Part shown: piece by piece, positions 17,699 through 26,034 of the stretch
Layout of the letters: each line of letters opens with the position of its first letter
Position numbering within the stretch: position 1 is the stretch's first letter
Made by a program: the position numbers and the translations under genes
The notes under the pieces: model-generated
The model's input: only the letters and a program-made list of their open reading frames with translations
Told to the model about the DNA's origin: nothing
Databases searched by the model: none
Source of the DNA: Truepera sp965215315
Lineage (GTDB): Bacteria > Deinococcota > Deinococci > Deinococcales > Trueperaceae
DNA length: 64,000 nt
Assembly: GCA_965215315.1 (NCBI GenBank)
Contig: CBDCDB010000008.1
Location: 868,001-932,000, forward strand
Reading direction: 5' to 3'

Positions 17699-17805
17699 TG
17701 GTGAGCTTTGACTGTTAGATCTTACGGCAAGCTCTGACAGGACGGTTTGCCAGTGAGGTTTTGTAACGAGATTTTACGGCAGTTATAGTAAGAATTGGCG
17801 AAACG

Positions 17806-18678
17806 CTAAAGGACGGTCAGACGAACCGCTATGTTCCAGGGGTCAACTGCCGTCATCTCCTCGTCTTTGGACGCAGTTACCGTAAAACCTGCGGTGCGGA
17901 GCCTTTTTGTAACGTTGTTCAGGTCGGTTTTGGAGGGTAGCTCGAGCCCCCATTCCAGCAGCCGCGCGTCGTTCACCTCTGCCACAGTTGCGCCCGCCGC
18001 CCAGGTATTAAAGCCGACGTGGTGATGATAACCGCCCGCCGACACAAACCGCGCGCCCGGAAACGACGTAATGGTCGGTTCAAACCCCAGCGCCTGTTCG
18101 TAAAACGAAGCGGCTTCGGCGAGGTCGCCGACGTGAAAGTGAACGTGTCCGACGGTCGTGCCAGTAGGCATTTTTTGGTGAGGGTTGTTACCCGCAGCCT
18201 CGAGCAGTCCTTTTACGTCAAGCGGTAAGGTATCAGTAACAAGTTCGTCACTAAAACGCTGCCACGTGTCGCGGCGACGGTCGGCGTAAAGCTCCACCCC
18301 CAAGCCGTCCGGGTCGCTCAAGTAGAGCGCTTCGCTAAAAAGGTGGTCGGCCGTCCCGAGGGGAACGCCCGCCGCACCCAAATGCCGCAGCAAACTGCCG
18401 AGGTCAGCGCGGGTCGGTAAGAGCAGCGCGAGGTGAAAGAGTCCCAACCGCCCGCGCCGGGGTACAGGCCGTGCGCCCGGATGTTCACGCAAGGTGATGA
18501 GCGGCACGCCGTCCGCCGCGCTGAGCAAGACCGTAGCTGCGCCCTTGGTTTGAACCTCGAGCCCTAGCAAGTCCCCGTAAAACGCCAGCGAACGTCCCAA
18601 ATCAGCTACTTGCAACATGACCGGTCCGAGGCGAGCAGTTACAGGCAGGATGTTCTGGGACGCCGCTGATGCGCTCAT
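17806..18678 (-). CDS. VOC-family dioxygenase/glyoxalase (CatE/MhqO-like)
   Basis: This protein of about 290 residues has two vicinal-oxygen-chelate modules: LGPVMLQVADLGRSLAFYGD in the first and GHVHFHVGDLAEAASFYEQA in the second. Probable metal ligands are His in GHVHFH, His in GYHHHVGFN and Glu in LGVELYAD, the ligand pattern of CatE-type extradiol dioxygenases. I chose the ATG at 18678, one base after the DoxX stop codon, over the 18702 alternative. The operon MarR-DoxX-VOC parallels Bacillus catDE and mhqNOP, which protect against catechols and quinones; the role here is inferred. Confidence 0.8.
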   Translation of the reverse strand: MSASAASQNILPVTARLGPVMLQVADLGRSLAFYGDLLGLEVQTKGAATVLLSAADGVPLITLREHPGARPVPRRGRLGLFHLALLLPTRADLGSLLRHLGAAGVPLGTADHLFSEALYLSDPDGLGVELYADRRRDTWQRFSDELVTDTLPLDVKGLLEAAGNNPHQKMPTGTTVGHVHFHVGDLAEAASFYEQALGFEPTITSFPGARFVSAGGYHHHVGFNTWAAGATVAEVNDARLLEWGLELPSKTDLNNVTKRLRTAGFTVTASKDEEMTAVDPWNIAVRLTVL

Positions 18679-18679
18679 G

Positions 18680-19126
18680 CTAGCGGGGACGCCCTCTAGC
18701 AAACATTGCGTCCAGCGCGTAGGCTCCGGGGCCGGTCAGCGCGAGCGCCAACGACGCGGCAAAGAGCGTCAGGACGAACTCGTAACCGCCGTTGGCAGCG
18801 GAAAATCCGGCGGGTAAGTGAACGAGAAAGATTGCTCCGAGCATGTCGATAGCGAGCAGCGCCCCAACGACCGGCGTGAGCAGACCCAAAATTAGGGCGA
18901 TACCACCAGCGAACTCGAGTACTGCCACGAGCGGCGCGGTCACACCCGGTAGCGGCGCACCGATTTGCGTAAAGAAACCGGTCGTACCGGCGATACCGGA
19001 ATTAAAGAGCTTGTCGTAGCCGTGAAACACAAACACGATGCCGACGATGACCCGTAACAGGGTAAGGCCGAGGGCAAGGCGGGTTACGGTAGGGGTGGGT
19101 TTGGTAACAGTTACAGAATCAGTCAT
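18680..19126 (-). CDS. DoxX-family membrane protein (CatD/MhqP-like)
   Basis: The protein has 148 residues and four predicted membrane helices (LRVIVGIVFVFHGYDKLFNS, LVAVLEFAGGIALILGLLTP and two more). DoxX proteins work with thiol or quinone detoxification partners. An AAGGAG ribosome site precedes the ATG. It follows the MarR gene and is one base from the VOC gene, so all three are one transcript. Confidence 0.85.
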   Translation of the reverse strand: MTDSVTVTKPTPTVTRLALGLTLLRVIVGIVFVFHGYDKLFNSGIAGTTGFFTQIGAPLPGVTAPLVAVLEFAGGIALILGLLTPVVGALLAIDMLGAIFLVHLPAGFSAANGGYEFVLTLFAASLALALTGPGAYALDAMFARGRPR

Positions 19127-19137
19127 AAATCTCCTTG

Positions 19138-19596
19138 TTAAACGTGGGTTAAATGGGTGTGGGCGGCCCCCAACAGTTCAAGCAGCGTCTGGAGCTGGGC
19201 TTTATCCAGCCCCTCAAACTGACGGGCGTGCAGGGCCTCGAGCGGCGCGTCAAGCTCCGCGAGCAGGTCGCGTCCCTTATCGGTCAGGCGTGTGGTCACA
19301 ACCCGCCGGTCGGCGGTGGCGCGGCAGCGGGTAACGAGACCTTGCAAGCTCATCCGGTTTAGGAGCCGCGTCAGGTCAGGCGCGTGAACGAGCAGCCGCT
19401 CGCCGATGTCGTGCGCCGAAAGGCCGGGATGCGCCGCCGGGTTTTCGGCGTCTCCTCCGGCTGCTCCCCGTAAAATCCGCAAGATGTTAAATTGTGGCGC
19501 ACTCAGGCCGTGCGCCTTAAACGACTCGGCGGCCTCATAGTTGAGCAGGGCCGTAAGACGTTGCAGGCTCAGGTAGACCTCGTGCTCGAGGCTCAT
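19138..19596 (-). CDS. MarR-family transcriptional regulator
   Basis: This winged-helix regulator has about 152 residues: APQFNILRILRGAAGG, then LSAHDIGERLLVHAPDLTRL, then the wing RCRATADRRVVTTRLTDKGR. The ATG at 19596 gives the normal MarR start (MSLEHEVYLSLQRL). The frame stays open to a TTG at 19662, but that codon lies inside the promoter and is unlikely to be used. An AGGGAGGG stretch at 19635-19642 has no standard start codon at the right spacing, so a non-standard start between is possible. It heads the DoxX-VOC operon and probably represses it by binding the palindrome at 19647-19681. Confidence 0.85.
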   Translation of the reverse strand: MSLEHEVYLSLQRLTALLNYEAAESFKAHGLSAPQFNILRILRGAAGGDAENPAAHPGLSAHDIGERLLVHAPDLTRLLNRMSLQGLVTRCRATADRRVVTTRLTDKGRDLLAELDAPLEALHARQFEGLDKAQLQTLLELLGAAHTHLTHV

Positions 19597-19646
19597 AAAG
19601 TTAGATGTTTGAATTTGGCTGGCGGACAGAGAAACCCTCCCTACAT

Positions 19647-19687
19647 AAACCTGTTGTAACAATAGTTGTTTTAACAGGTTTTGTCAA
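19647..19687 (-). promoter_or_regulatory. Promoter and overlapping MarR operator palindrome
   Basis: On the reverse strand TTGACA (19682-19687) and TATTGT (19659-19664) are separated by 17 bases, a near-consensus housekeeping promoter. A 35-bp interrupted palindrome with arms AAACCTGTT (19647-19655) and AACAGGTTT (19673-19681) covers the spacer and -10 box. Binding of the MarR protein there would block polymerase, so autoregulation is likely. Confidence 0.75.
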
Positions 19688-19707
19688 GTGCGGGTTAGCT
19701 GGCGTAA

Positions 19708-20235
19708 CTAGCCGCCGAGCAGCTTGTAGTAAAACGCGGTTGTGTGAAACGTTTCGGGTGTGCTGCGCGCATACTGCGGAATCTGTCCTGCTAAGGTGTA
19801 ACCGAGCGACCGGTAGAGCAGATTGGACGGGTCTCCCTCCCGCGTGTCTGGCGTGAGCGTTGTCCAACCCTGCTCCAACGCCGTTTGCTCGAGATGAAAT
19901 ATCAACCTCTTGGCGATATTTTGGCGGCGGTAACTGGGCGCGACCATCAGCTTGGCAACTTCGGCTCGGTGGCGTGCATTGGCCCTCGCTGACGGTTGAA
20001 GCTGTACTGTTGCAACGACCTTGTGACCCTCAAGCACGCAAAAAAGCAGAACCTCCGCTTTAGCAACCTTAGACTCGAGCTGCTGCCAATACCGCTCAGC
20101 TTCAGCAGCAGCTAGTGGGGAAAGAAAGCCCAACGACGCGCCGCCATTGATGGTTTCCTGAAGGAGCGTAACAAAATCAGCTAGGTGTAACCTCAACTGC
20201 CCAGCGTCAAACTGCACAATTTGAAACGTTGACAT
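19708..20235 (-). CDS. GNAT-family N-acetyltransferase
   Basis: The protein has 175 residues with the acetyl-CoA-binding region KLMVAPSYRRQNIAKRLIFH (motif A, R-R-Q-N-I-A) and motif B NLLYRSLGYTLAGQIPQYA. The acceptor substrate is unknown. The ATG at 20235 has TAAACT six bases upstream and no ribosome site (leaderless). It faces the MarR promoter region. Confidence 0.8.
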   Translation of the reverse strand: MSTFQIVQFDAGQLRLHLADFVTLLQETINGGASLGFLSPLAAAEAERYWQQLESKVAKAEVLLFCVLEGHKVVATVQLQPSARANARHRAEVAKLMVAPSYRRQNIAKRLIFHLEQTALEQGWTTLTPDTREGDPSNLLYRSLGYTLAGQIPQYARSTPETFHTTAFYYKLLGG

Positions 20236-20311
20236 GACCGGAGTTTAACGAAGGCGCTAACGTCAGATCATAAACGAAACAAATTCCTCCCTTCTGCTAC
20301 ACTGCTTTGTT

Positions 20312-21709
20312 ATGCCGCTTGCCCCTCCCCCACTAGACACGTACCCCGCCGCCATCTCGCACGTGCAACCCGGTTCTCCGGCAGCGCACGCGGGCGTACA
20401 GGCGGGTTGGGAATTGTTACGGGTCAACGGTGAGGCGATCACCGATGTTCTGGCGTACCGGCGCGAGCTGGAGCGCGGCGACGTGACGCTGCTCGTCCGC
20501 GACTCACTGACGGGTGAGGAGCTGAGTTTTACAGCGTCTTGGGAAGACCCCGGACTCGAGTTCACTGAGGTTATCTTCGACGGCCTCAAACTCTGCGCCA
20601 ACAAGTGCGAGTTTTGCTACGTTCACCAGATGCCTAAAGGCTTCCGCAAAAGCTTGTACGTGATGGATGATGACTTTCGCACGAGCTTCTTGTACGGTTC
20701 GTTTGTCACGCTCACCAACCTCTCGGAACGCGACGTCAACCGGATTCTGGACGAAAACCTGAGCCCTTTGTACGTTTCGGTGCATACCGCGAACGAAGAC
20801 CTGCGCCGCGACATGATGAAGTGGTGGCGGCTCAAGGTTAAAGACCCCGAGGCGACGAAGATTCGGGGGATGCTGGAGCGCCTCGAGCCCATCGACCTCT
20901 ACACGCAGATGGTCTTGCTGCCGGGGCGTAACGACGGCGACCACCTCGAGGAAACTCTGGAACACCTTGCCAGCTACGACAACATTCAGGCTGTCGCCTG
21001 CGTGCCGGTTGGGTTGACCGACCACCGCCGCAATCTGCCCGAACTGCGCCCGTACCGCCCTGAAGAGGCGCGGGACGTTTTACGGCGGGTTCACGCGTTT
21101 CAAAAACGGATGTTGCAGGAGCGTGGCACCCGCTTTATCTTCCCTTCAGACGAGTTTTATCTGTTAGCTGACGAACCGTTACCAAACGAAGATGCGTATG
21201 AGGGCTTTCCGATGTTGGAAAACGGCATCGGCATGATTCAGGACTTTTTGGGCGACCCGGTGCCGCTGCTGCCGACGCGCCTGGACGTACCGCGCAAGGT
21301 TATTTTGGCGACAGGTAAACTCTTTGCGCCGGTTTTGGAACGCGCCGTCGCCCCACTACGAGAGATTGAAGGGTTGACACTCGAGGTTCGCGCTCTCAAA
21401 AACCGCACTTTCGGCGAAGTGACGACTGTTGCCGGACTCTTGGCCGGACGCGATTTTTTAACGCAGATTACGCCGGGTGAGGCGGATTTTCTGCTCGTCT
21501 CCCCCAACGTCCTCAAGTACGGCACCGAAACCATGCTCGATGAACGCACTCTGGATGATTTACGGGACGGGCTGAAGATGCAAGTCGAGGTCGGCGGCAC
21601 AAACCTGGCAGAACTTGCCGAGGCCATCTTGACCGGCGTCGGTGAGGCGCATATGCCGCAGTTCGGGTTTTCTACCCACGCCATCAAAGAAGCGCAGCGC
21701 CAGCACTAG
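20312..21709 (+). CDS. Radical-SAM protein with PDZ and DUF512 domains
   Basis: This 465-residue protein has a PDZ-like domain (about 10-65, GSPAAHAGVQAGWELLRVNG). A radical-SAM core follows with the cluster motif CANKCEFCYVHQMP (C-x3-C-x2-C), and a C-terminal DUF512 region (ATGKLFAPVLERAVAPLREI). The family is widespread in Gram-positives, cyanobacteria and Deinococcota; its reaction is not established. A TACACT box lies eight bases before the ATG. Confidence 0.85.
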   Translation: MPLAPPPLDTYPAAISHVQPGSPAAHAGVQAGWELLRVNGEAITDVLAYRRELERGDVTLLVRDSLTGEELSFTASWEDPGLEFTEVIFDGLKLCANKCEFCYVHQMPKGFRKSLYVMDDDFRTSFLYGSFVTLTNLSERDVNRILDENLSPLYVSVHTANEDLRRDMMKWWRLKVKDPEATKIRGMLERLEPIDLYTQMVLLPGRNDGDHLEETLEHLASYDNIQAVACVPVGLTDHRRNLPELRPYRPEEARDVLRRVHAFQKRMLQERGTRFIFPSDEFYLLADEPLPNEDAYEGFPMLENGIGMIQDFLGDPVPLLPTRLDVPRKVILATGKLFAPVLERAVAPLREIEGLTLEVRALKNRTFGEVTTVAGLLAGRDFLTQITPGEADFLLVSPNVLKYGTETMLDERTLDDLRDGLKMQVEVGGTNLAELAEAILTGVGEAHMPQFGFSTHAIKEAQRQH

Positions 21710-21819
21710 GCAAATTTTAAGGGTGTGCTTTTGCCGTAAAAACTGATATATAGAAATGGACCCAAGAATCGAGACAGACCCCTTGGTTGAAAGCGCTAGG
21801 CTTTCAGAAAGGGGAAGAG

Positions 21820-22101
21820 ATGAAAAAGCAGAGGCGAAACCACTCAGCAGCGTTCAAGGCAAAGGTGGCATTAGAAGCGGCTAAAGAGGAAAAGACGTTG
21901 GCTGAGCTGTCCCAGCAGTTTGGTGTCCACGTACAGCAAATCTCAGCGTGGAAACGGCAGCTCTTAGCGCAGGTCAGCGAGGTCTTCGAGAGTGGTGCGG
22001 ACAAGCAGCGTGACTTCGAGTCTGAGGTCAAAGACCTCCACGCCAAGATCGGTGAACTTACGATGGAACGAGATTTTTTGTCCGGCAAGCTCAGGCGCTA
22101 A
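21820..22101 (+). CDS. IS3-family transposase OrfA
   Basis: The product has 93 residues, with the helix-turn-helix AELSQQFGVHVQQISAWKRQ and a leucine-zipper tail. The ATG at 21820 follows GGGGAAGAG. Near the end (about 22070-22080) the run GATTTTTTG offers a -1 slippery site: the orfB frame is open from there (RFFVRQAQALSRSERQ) into OrfB, so an OrfAB fusion transposase is expected. Confidence 0.85.
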   Translation: MKKQRRNHSAAFKAKVALEAAKEEKTLAELSQQFGVHVQQISAWKRQLLAQVSEVFESGADKQRDFESEVKDLHAKIGELTMERDFLSGKLRR

Positions 22102-22121
22102 GCAGGTCTGAGCGCCAAGCG

Positions 22122-22994
22122 ATGATCGACAGAGAAGCGCTGCTGCCGGTTGTAAGACAATACCGATTGCTGGGCGTGAGCCGTGCATCGGTTTATCGCC
22201 AGAGGGCAGCAGTCTCGGAAGAAGAACTGACGGTCATGCGCCACATAGACGAGATCCATCTAGCACGGCCCTTCCTAGGAAGTCGCCGGATCGAAGGTGA
22301 ACTCAAAGACCGTGGTTTCACCGTTAATCGCAAACGTGTTCAGCGCTTGATGCGGGTCATGGGTATTGCGGCCATCTATCCCCAACCAAGAACCTCGAAA
22401 GCTGCCAAGGGACACGAAATCTATCCCTACCTACTTCAGGGACTCGAGCCGAGCCGACCCAATCAAATATGGGTCGCCGATATCACGTATCTGCCGATGC
22501 CCAAAGGCTTCTGCTACCTCGTCGCGATCATGGATTTGTACAGCCGCAAGATTCTGAGTTGGCAGCTGTCGAACAGCCTCGACCCACGCTTTTGCATGAC
22601 TGCCTTAACCGAGGCCTTGGCAACACACGGCGCACCTGAGATCTTCAATACCGACCAGGGTGCTCAGTTCACCTCTCAAGCATTCACCAGCTTGCTTGAC
22701 CAGCACGGGGTTCGGATCAGCATGGATGGCAAAGGTCGCTGGATCGATAATGTCTTTATCGAACGCTTCTGGAGAAGTCTCAAATACGAGGAGGTTTATC
22801 TCTATGCCTACAACAATCTTAACGAAGCCCGAATTGGCCTAGAGCGCTACCTCAGCTATTACAACGGCGAACGCCGTCACAGCAGCCTCAGCAAGCAAAC
22901 ACCTAATGCGGTGTATGGTGAACCCACGAGCAACCGGGCACCGCAAACCTTGCTGACTTCAGCAACGACATTGACGCCCAGACCTTGCTCGTGA
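22122..22994 (+). CDS. IS3-family transposase OrfB (DDE integrase)
   Basis: The protein has 290 residues, with an HTH_21-type region (HLARPFLGSRRIEGELKDRG) and a complete DDE integrase core: Asp in WVADITYLPM, Asp in FNTDQGAQFTS, Glu in FIERFWRSLKYEEVYLYAY. The catalytic triad is intact, so the element may be active. It is probably produced as an OrfAB fusion by -1 frameshifting upstream of the ATG at 22122. Confidence 0.9.
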   Translation: MIDREALLPVVRQYRLLGVSRASVYRQRAAVSEEELTVMRHIDEIHLARPFLGSRRIEGELKDRGFTVNRKRVQRLMRVMGIAAIYPQPRTSKAAKGHEIYPYLLQGLEPSRPNQIWVADITYLPMPKGFCYLVAIMDLYSRKILSWQLSNSLDPRFCMTALTEALATHGAPEIFNTDQGAQFTSQAFTSLLDQHGVRISMDGKGRWIDNVFIERFWRSLKYEEVYLYAYNNLNEARIGLERYLSYYNGERRHSSLSKQTPNAVYGEPTSNRAPQTLLTSATTLTPRPCS

Positions 22995-23023
22995 GCAGAG
23001 TTAAGAACGAACGGGGTGCTGTC

Positions 23024-23910
23024 TCAAGGATAAGGTCCACCTCTAAAAGCGTCATTTACCTTGTCATGGAAAGCACGGTCTAGGTCAGGATGATGTTTAA
23101 TAAGGGCTTTAATCTGGTTCCATAGCGGCTCGATGAGGTTGAGGTCAGGAGAATAAGGCGGTAGGGCGAGTAGACGGCAACCGAGCGGCTCGAGTAACTT
23201 TTGCAGGGTTGCTTGACGGTGAAATGAGGCGTTATCAAGAATAACGACCTGCCCAGCTTTTAACGTAGGGATGAGCACCTGCTCAAACCAGGTCTCGACT
23301 ACCGTGCCGTCGCAGTAACCGGTGAAGGTCATCGGTGCCAAGACCTTACCCTGACACCAGGCGGCAATCATCGAGACGCGCTGGGTAAAATGTCCCAGCT
23401 TCTCAGCACTGCAGCGTGTACTGAGGCTCCAGCCGTAGCTATAGTCGAGCGTGTTCTCAACGCCAGCTTCATCGATATACACGCACTTCTCCGGGTCTAG
23501 TGTGCTTAGCTCCTGCTCGAAGGCTTGCCGTGCTGCTGGTGAGCGCTCCCGGTAGAGATAGCTCTTCTTTTACGCGTATAGCCAAGTCGCTTAAGTGCTC
23601 TAGAAAACGCCATCGTACTCAGCCTTGCGCCTTGCTCTTGTTGCCACGCTGCCGCCATCTCTGTAAGTGCGCGGTGCTGCTGCGCTGCGGTAAAAGCCCG
23701 CACCTCTGCGGTGTTGCCTAGTACCGCAGGACGCCCGCGATAGTAGTCTGTGTTTGCCGTTACCTTGCCTGTTTCTGCTCGCAGTTTAAGCCAATCGTCT
23801 ACCGTGCTCCGGCTGATCTTGAACTGCCGATGTACCTCCGTCTTGCTCAGCCCTTCATCCAAAGCCGCTAACACGCCTAAGCGTAAGTCTCTACTGTAAG
23901 GCGCTCCCAT
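23024..23910 (-). pseudogene. IS630-family transposase, two frames, truncated
   Basis: The first frame (23910-23506) encodes the HTH domain (SKTEVHRQFKISRSTVDDWL) and a linker up to GYTRKR. The second frame is open from KKSYLYRERSPAARQAFEQE and contains the DDE core: CVYIDEAGVENTLDY (first acidic), VVILDNASFH (second), LPPYSPDLNLIEPLWNQIK (third). The two join by a -1 slip on CGTAAAAGAAGA near 23570. The last five codons before the stop (23024) come from the inserted IS3 end, so the native C-terminus is lost. Confidence 0.75.
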
Positions 23911-23944
23911 GCCTTCATTGTAGCTTCTTGGCTGTTAGATGCTA
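23040..23944 (-). mobile_element. IS630-family insertion sequence, 3' end truncated
   Basis: The right end is at about 23944, where TAGCATCTAACAGCC (reverse strand) is preceded by a TA, the expected IS630 target dinucleotide (23945-23946). The left end is missing: the transposase frame runs into the IS3 element at 23039/23040. The terminal TAGCA is the same pentamer that ends the miniature repeats of this window. Confidence 0.7.
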
Positions 23945-23946
23945 TA

Positions 23947-24095
23947 GCATAAAAGCTACCTATAGACCTGATAGAATACAGCTGTTGAGCAACAGATTAC
24001 GCTCTCACCAAGGGATAGAACTAAGTGATGACGTTTTGAAGCAAATTTACAACTGCATGGTAGCCGAGGGCAAGTTAGTCAAGATTACAAATTAG
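23947..24095 (+). pseudogene. 3' remnant of an unidentified gene next to IS630
   Basis: Directly after the IS630 end one frame stays open for about 49 codons to the TAG at 24093-24095. It reads protein-like: RPDRIQLLSNRLRSHQGIEL followed by SDDVLKQIYNCMVAEGKLVK. I do not recognise the family; the pattern suggests a C-terminal helical or winged-helix segment. The upstream part of the gene is absent, presumably lost with the IS insertions. Its stop overlaps that of the convergent lipoprotein gene. Confidence 0.4.
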
Positions 24096-24478
24096 TTGCG
24101 CGGCACCCTGACCCTGAGCGAGAATTGCCGCGCCAGCTTGCCTTGATAGGAGACCACCGCTCGCCAGAGGCCGTCCTCGAGCCTCGTTCCCTGCGGCAAC
24201 GCCAACGTCACCGCCTGCGGTTCAGGTTCGATATAGAGCGATTTTGCCGACACCTCTTTGTTACGGGGGTCAAACCACTGCACCACCAACCAGTCGGACT
24301 CGGGTACGACGAGCAGGTCGAGGGTGAGTCTGAGCGACCTTTGGGTTTGCTCCAAACGGCTCCCGGCGTCGGTGATCGTCAGGCGTGGATCGGGCGCACG
24401 CGATTTACGCACCAGCGGAATATAGGTGTAGGTGCAGCCACCGAGCAGCAGTAGCGTGAGTAAAACGAGTTTTTTCAT
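24092..24478 (-). CDS. Small lipoprotein
   Basis: The product has 128 residues with a short signal peptide and lipobox LLGGC (Cys 15). The rest is beta-rich with no recognised domain (LRLTLDLLVVPESDWLVVQW). It overlaps rsmE by four bases (ATGA) and is the last gene of the prmA-rsmE operon. Function unknown. Confidence 0.75.
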   Translation of the reverse strand: MKKLVLLTLLLLGGCTYTYIPLVRKSRAPDPRLTITDAGSRLEQTQRSLRLTLDLLVVPESDWLVVQWFDPRNKEVSAKSLYIEPEPQAVTLALPQGTRLEDGLWRAVVSYQGKLARQFSLRVRVPRN

Positions 24479-25197
24479 AACGCCTCCGGAATGAGCAGGG
24501 CGGCAGCGACGGCAATCGGGGCCGTTTCCGCGCGTAAAATACGTGCGCCGAGCCGCACACGTTTGACCCCGCGTCCGTTTAATTCATGTAATTCGGCCTC
24601 GCTCAAACCACCCTCGGGGCCAGTAATGACGGTGATACATTTGGGCGCAGCGTCTTCTAGCAGCTGCTGTAAGGTTGACTTTGCGTGAGGTTCAGCGACG
24701 AGGTAAAGCGTTTCCGAACCGGGGCCATCTAACGGAAGCGTTCCAAGTGCCCCTACCACCGCCACCCCCGGAACGACGCTTCGCCCGGACTGCTTCGAGG
24801 CTTCTTGAGCGACGCGCCGCAGGCGGTCTAATTTATTCGGTGACAGTTCCCGCACGTCACAGCGTTCGCTCGTAAAAAGCATAAACCGGTTTACACCGAG
24901 TTCGGTGCCGCGCCGGACGACCTCGCTCAGTTTGTCACCTTTTAGGAGGGCTACCGCCAGCGTAACGTCTAATGGCGCCTCGACCGTACTCGCTTGTGGG
25001 GCTTCAAGCTGCACCGTAACGCGGAAAGCGTCAACGTCGGTGACGAAACCGTCGGCCTCGAGTCCTACCCCGTTAAATGCCCGCACCCGCGCCCCCGGCG
25101 GCACCCGTAAAACCTGCACCAGATGCTGCGCCTCAGGGCCGGTCAAGACCGTTTCTCCGGCGCTGAGCGTACGAAGAAATATCCGGTGAACCCTCAT
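24475..25197 (-). CDS. rsmE: 16S rRNA (uracil1498-N3)-methyltransferase RsmE
   Basis: This 240-residue SPOUT-class methyltransferase has an N-terminal PUA-like domain (HLVQVLRVPPGARVRAFNGV) and the C-terminal knot motifs ITGPEGGLSEAELHEL and VRLGARILRAETAPIAVAAAL, which bind SAM. It methylates U1498 in the decoding region of 16S rRNA. It sits between prmA and a lipoprotein with four-base overlaps on both sides; prmA-rsmE pairing is common in bacteria and supports the call. Confidence 0.95.
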   Translation of the reverse strand: MRVHRIFLRTLSAGETVLTGPEAQHLVQVLRVPPGARVRAFNGVGLEADGFVTDVDAFRVTVQLEAPQASTVEAPLDVTLAVALLKGDKLSEVVRRGTELGVNRFMLFTSERCDVRELSPNKLDRLRRVAQEASKQSGRSVVPGVAVVGALGTLPLDGPGSETLYLVAEPHAKSTLQQLLEDAAPKCITVITGPEGGLSEAELHELNGRGVKRVRLGARILRAETAPIAVAAALLIPEAL

Positions 25198-25976
25198 GCG
25201 TTTCCCGGTTTCCGACCTCTAAACAGCGACCACTCGTTTTTCGTTGTGGTGTCGAGGTCGCCAAAAAGCTCTGTCAACGCGTCCCGCGCCACGTATTCGC
25301 GTTCGGCCAAAATCCCGGTAACGAGGAGCAAGCCGCCCGGTTTGAGCGCCTTCAGATACGCCGGGGCCAGCTCTGCGTGGAGTTCGGCGAAGAGGTTGGC
25401 GACAATGACATCGGCGGGTGCCGGGGTGTCGTCCAACGTCCCAACCGAAAAGTGCGCCCTGGAAAAGTTGAGCGCCGCGTTTGCCTCAGCAACCGGCACC
25501 GTCTCGGGGTCGATGTCGAGCCCTTCGGCGTCGGCTGCGCCTAACAAGTCGGCAGCAATCGCCAGCACGCCCGACCCCGCGCCCACATCGAGGATGCGGA
25601 GACTGCGTAAGGGGGTTTGCTCGAGGGCCTCAAGCGCCAGATAGGTCGTTTCGTGGTGCCCGCTGCCGAACGCCATCCCCGGATCGAGCCAGAGCGGGCG
25701 CTGCGGCGCACGCAGTGTCACCGAATGATGCGTCGGTACGACGACCAGCCGACCGATGGGTAGCGGCAGGAGCGTCCGGTGATATTCGGCAACCCAGTCG
25801 GTATCGCCGACAGTTTCCCACGTACCGGCAAAGGGCAACGCAACCGGCGCGGGAAAATAGGCAACGAGTTCGCCGTCCGCTTCCAGAATGCCAGTACAAC
25901 CATAGTCCCACAAGAGCGCCGCGTCAGGGTCTTCAGGACGCCTCGGCATCCGAAAAGCTGAGCTTTGAGCCGTCAC
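25194..25976 (-). CDS. prmA: Ribosomal protein L11 methyltransferase PrmA
   Basis: This 260-residue class I methyltransferase has the PrmA signature DPGMAFGSGHHETTYLALEA, motif I DVGAGSGVLAIAADLLG and motif IV VIVANLFAELHAELAP. It trimethylates L11. The start is either the GTG at 25976 or the in-frame ATG at 25949 (MPRRPEDPDAALLW); I give the longer form. It heads the operon prmA-rsmE-lipoprotein. Confidence 0.93.
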   Translation of the reverse strand: MTAQSSAFRMPRRPEDPDAALLWDYGCTGILEADGELVAYFPAPVALPFAGTWETVGDTDWVAEYHRTLLPLPIGRLVVVPTHHSVTLRAPQRPLWLDPGMAFGSGHHETTYLALEALEQTPLRSLRILDVGAGSGVLAIAADLLGAADAEGLDIDPETVPVAEANAALNFSRAHFSVGTLDDTPAPADVIVANLFAELHAELAPAYLKALKPGGLLLVTGILAEREYVARDALTELFGDLDTTTKNEWSLFRGRKPGNA

Positions 25977-26034
25977 TTAACACCTGCTGTACTCAAACAC
26001 CCTTTGGAATACCGTCTAAAATGCTGTTTGGACG

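Larger units (their letters stand above)
21757..23039 (+). mobile_element. IS3-family insertion sequence, complete
   Basis: The element runs from TGGACCCAAG (21757) to GGTCCA (23039). The ends are imperfect inverted repeats: TGGACC-N5-ATC-N-AGACAG on the left, TGGACCTTATCCTTGAGACAG on the right end read inward. It is 1283 bp and carries orfA and orfB on the plus strand. The left flank (GAAA) and right flank (CCTC) show no target duplication. The right end lies directly against the 3' part of an IS630 transposase gene. Confidence 0.85.
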
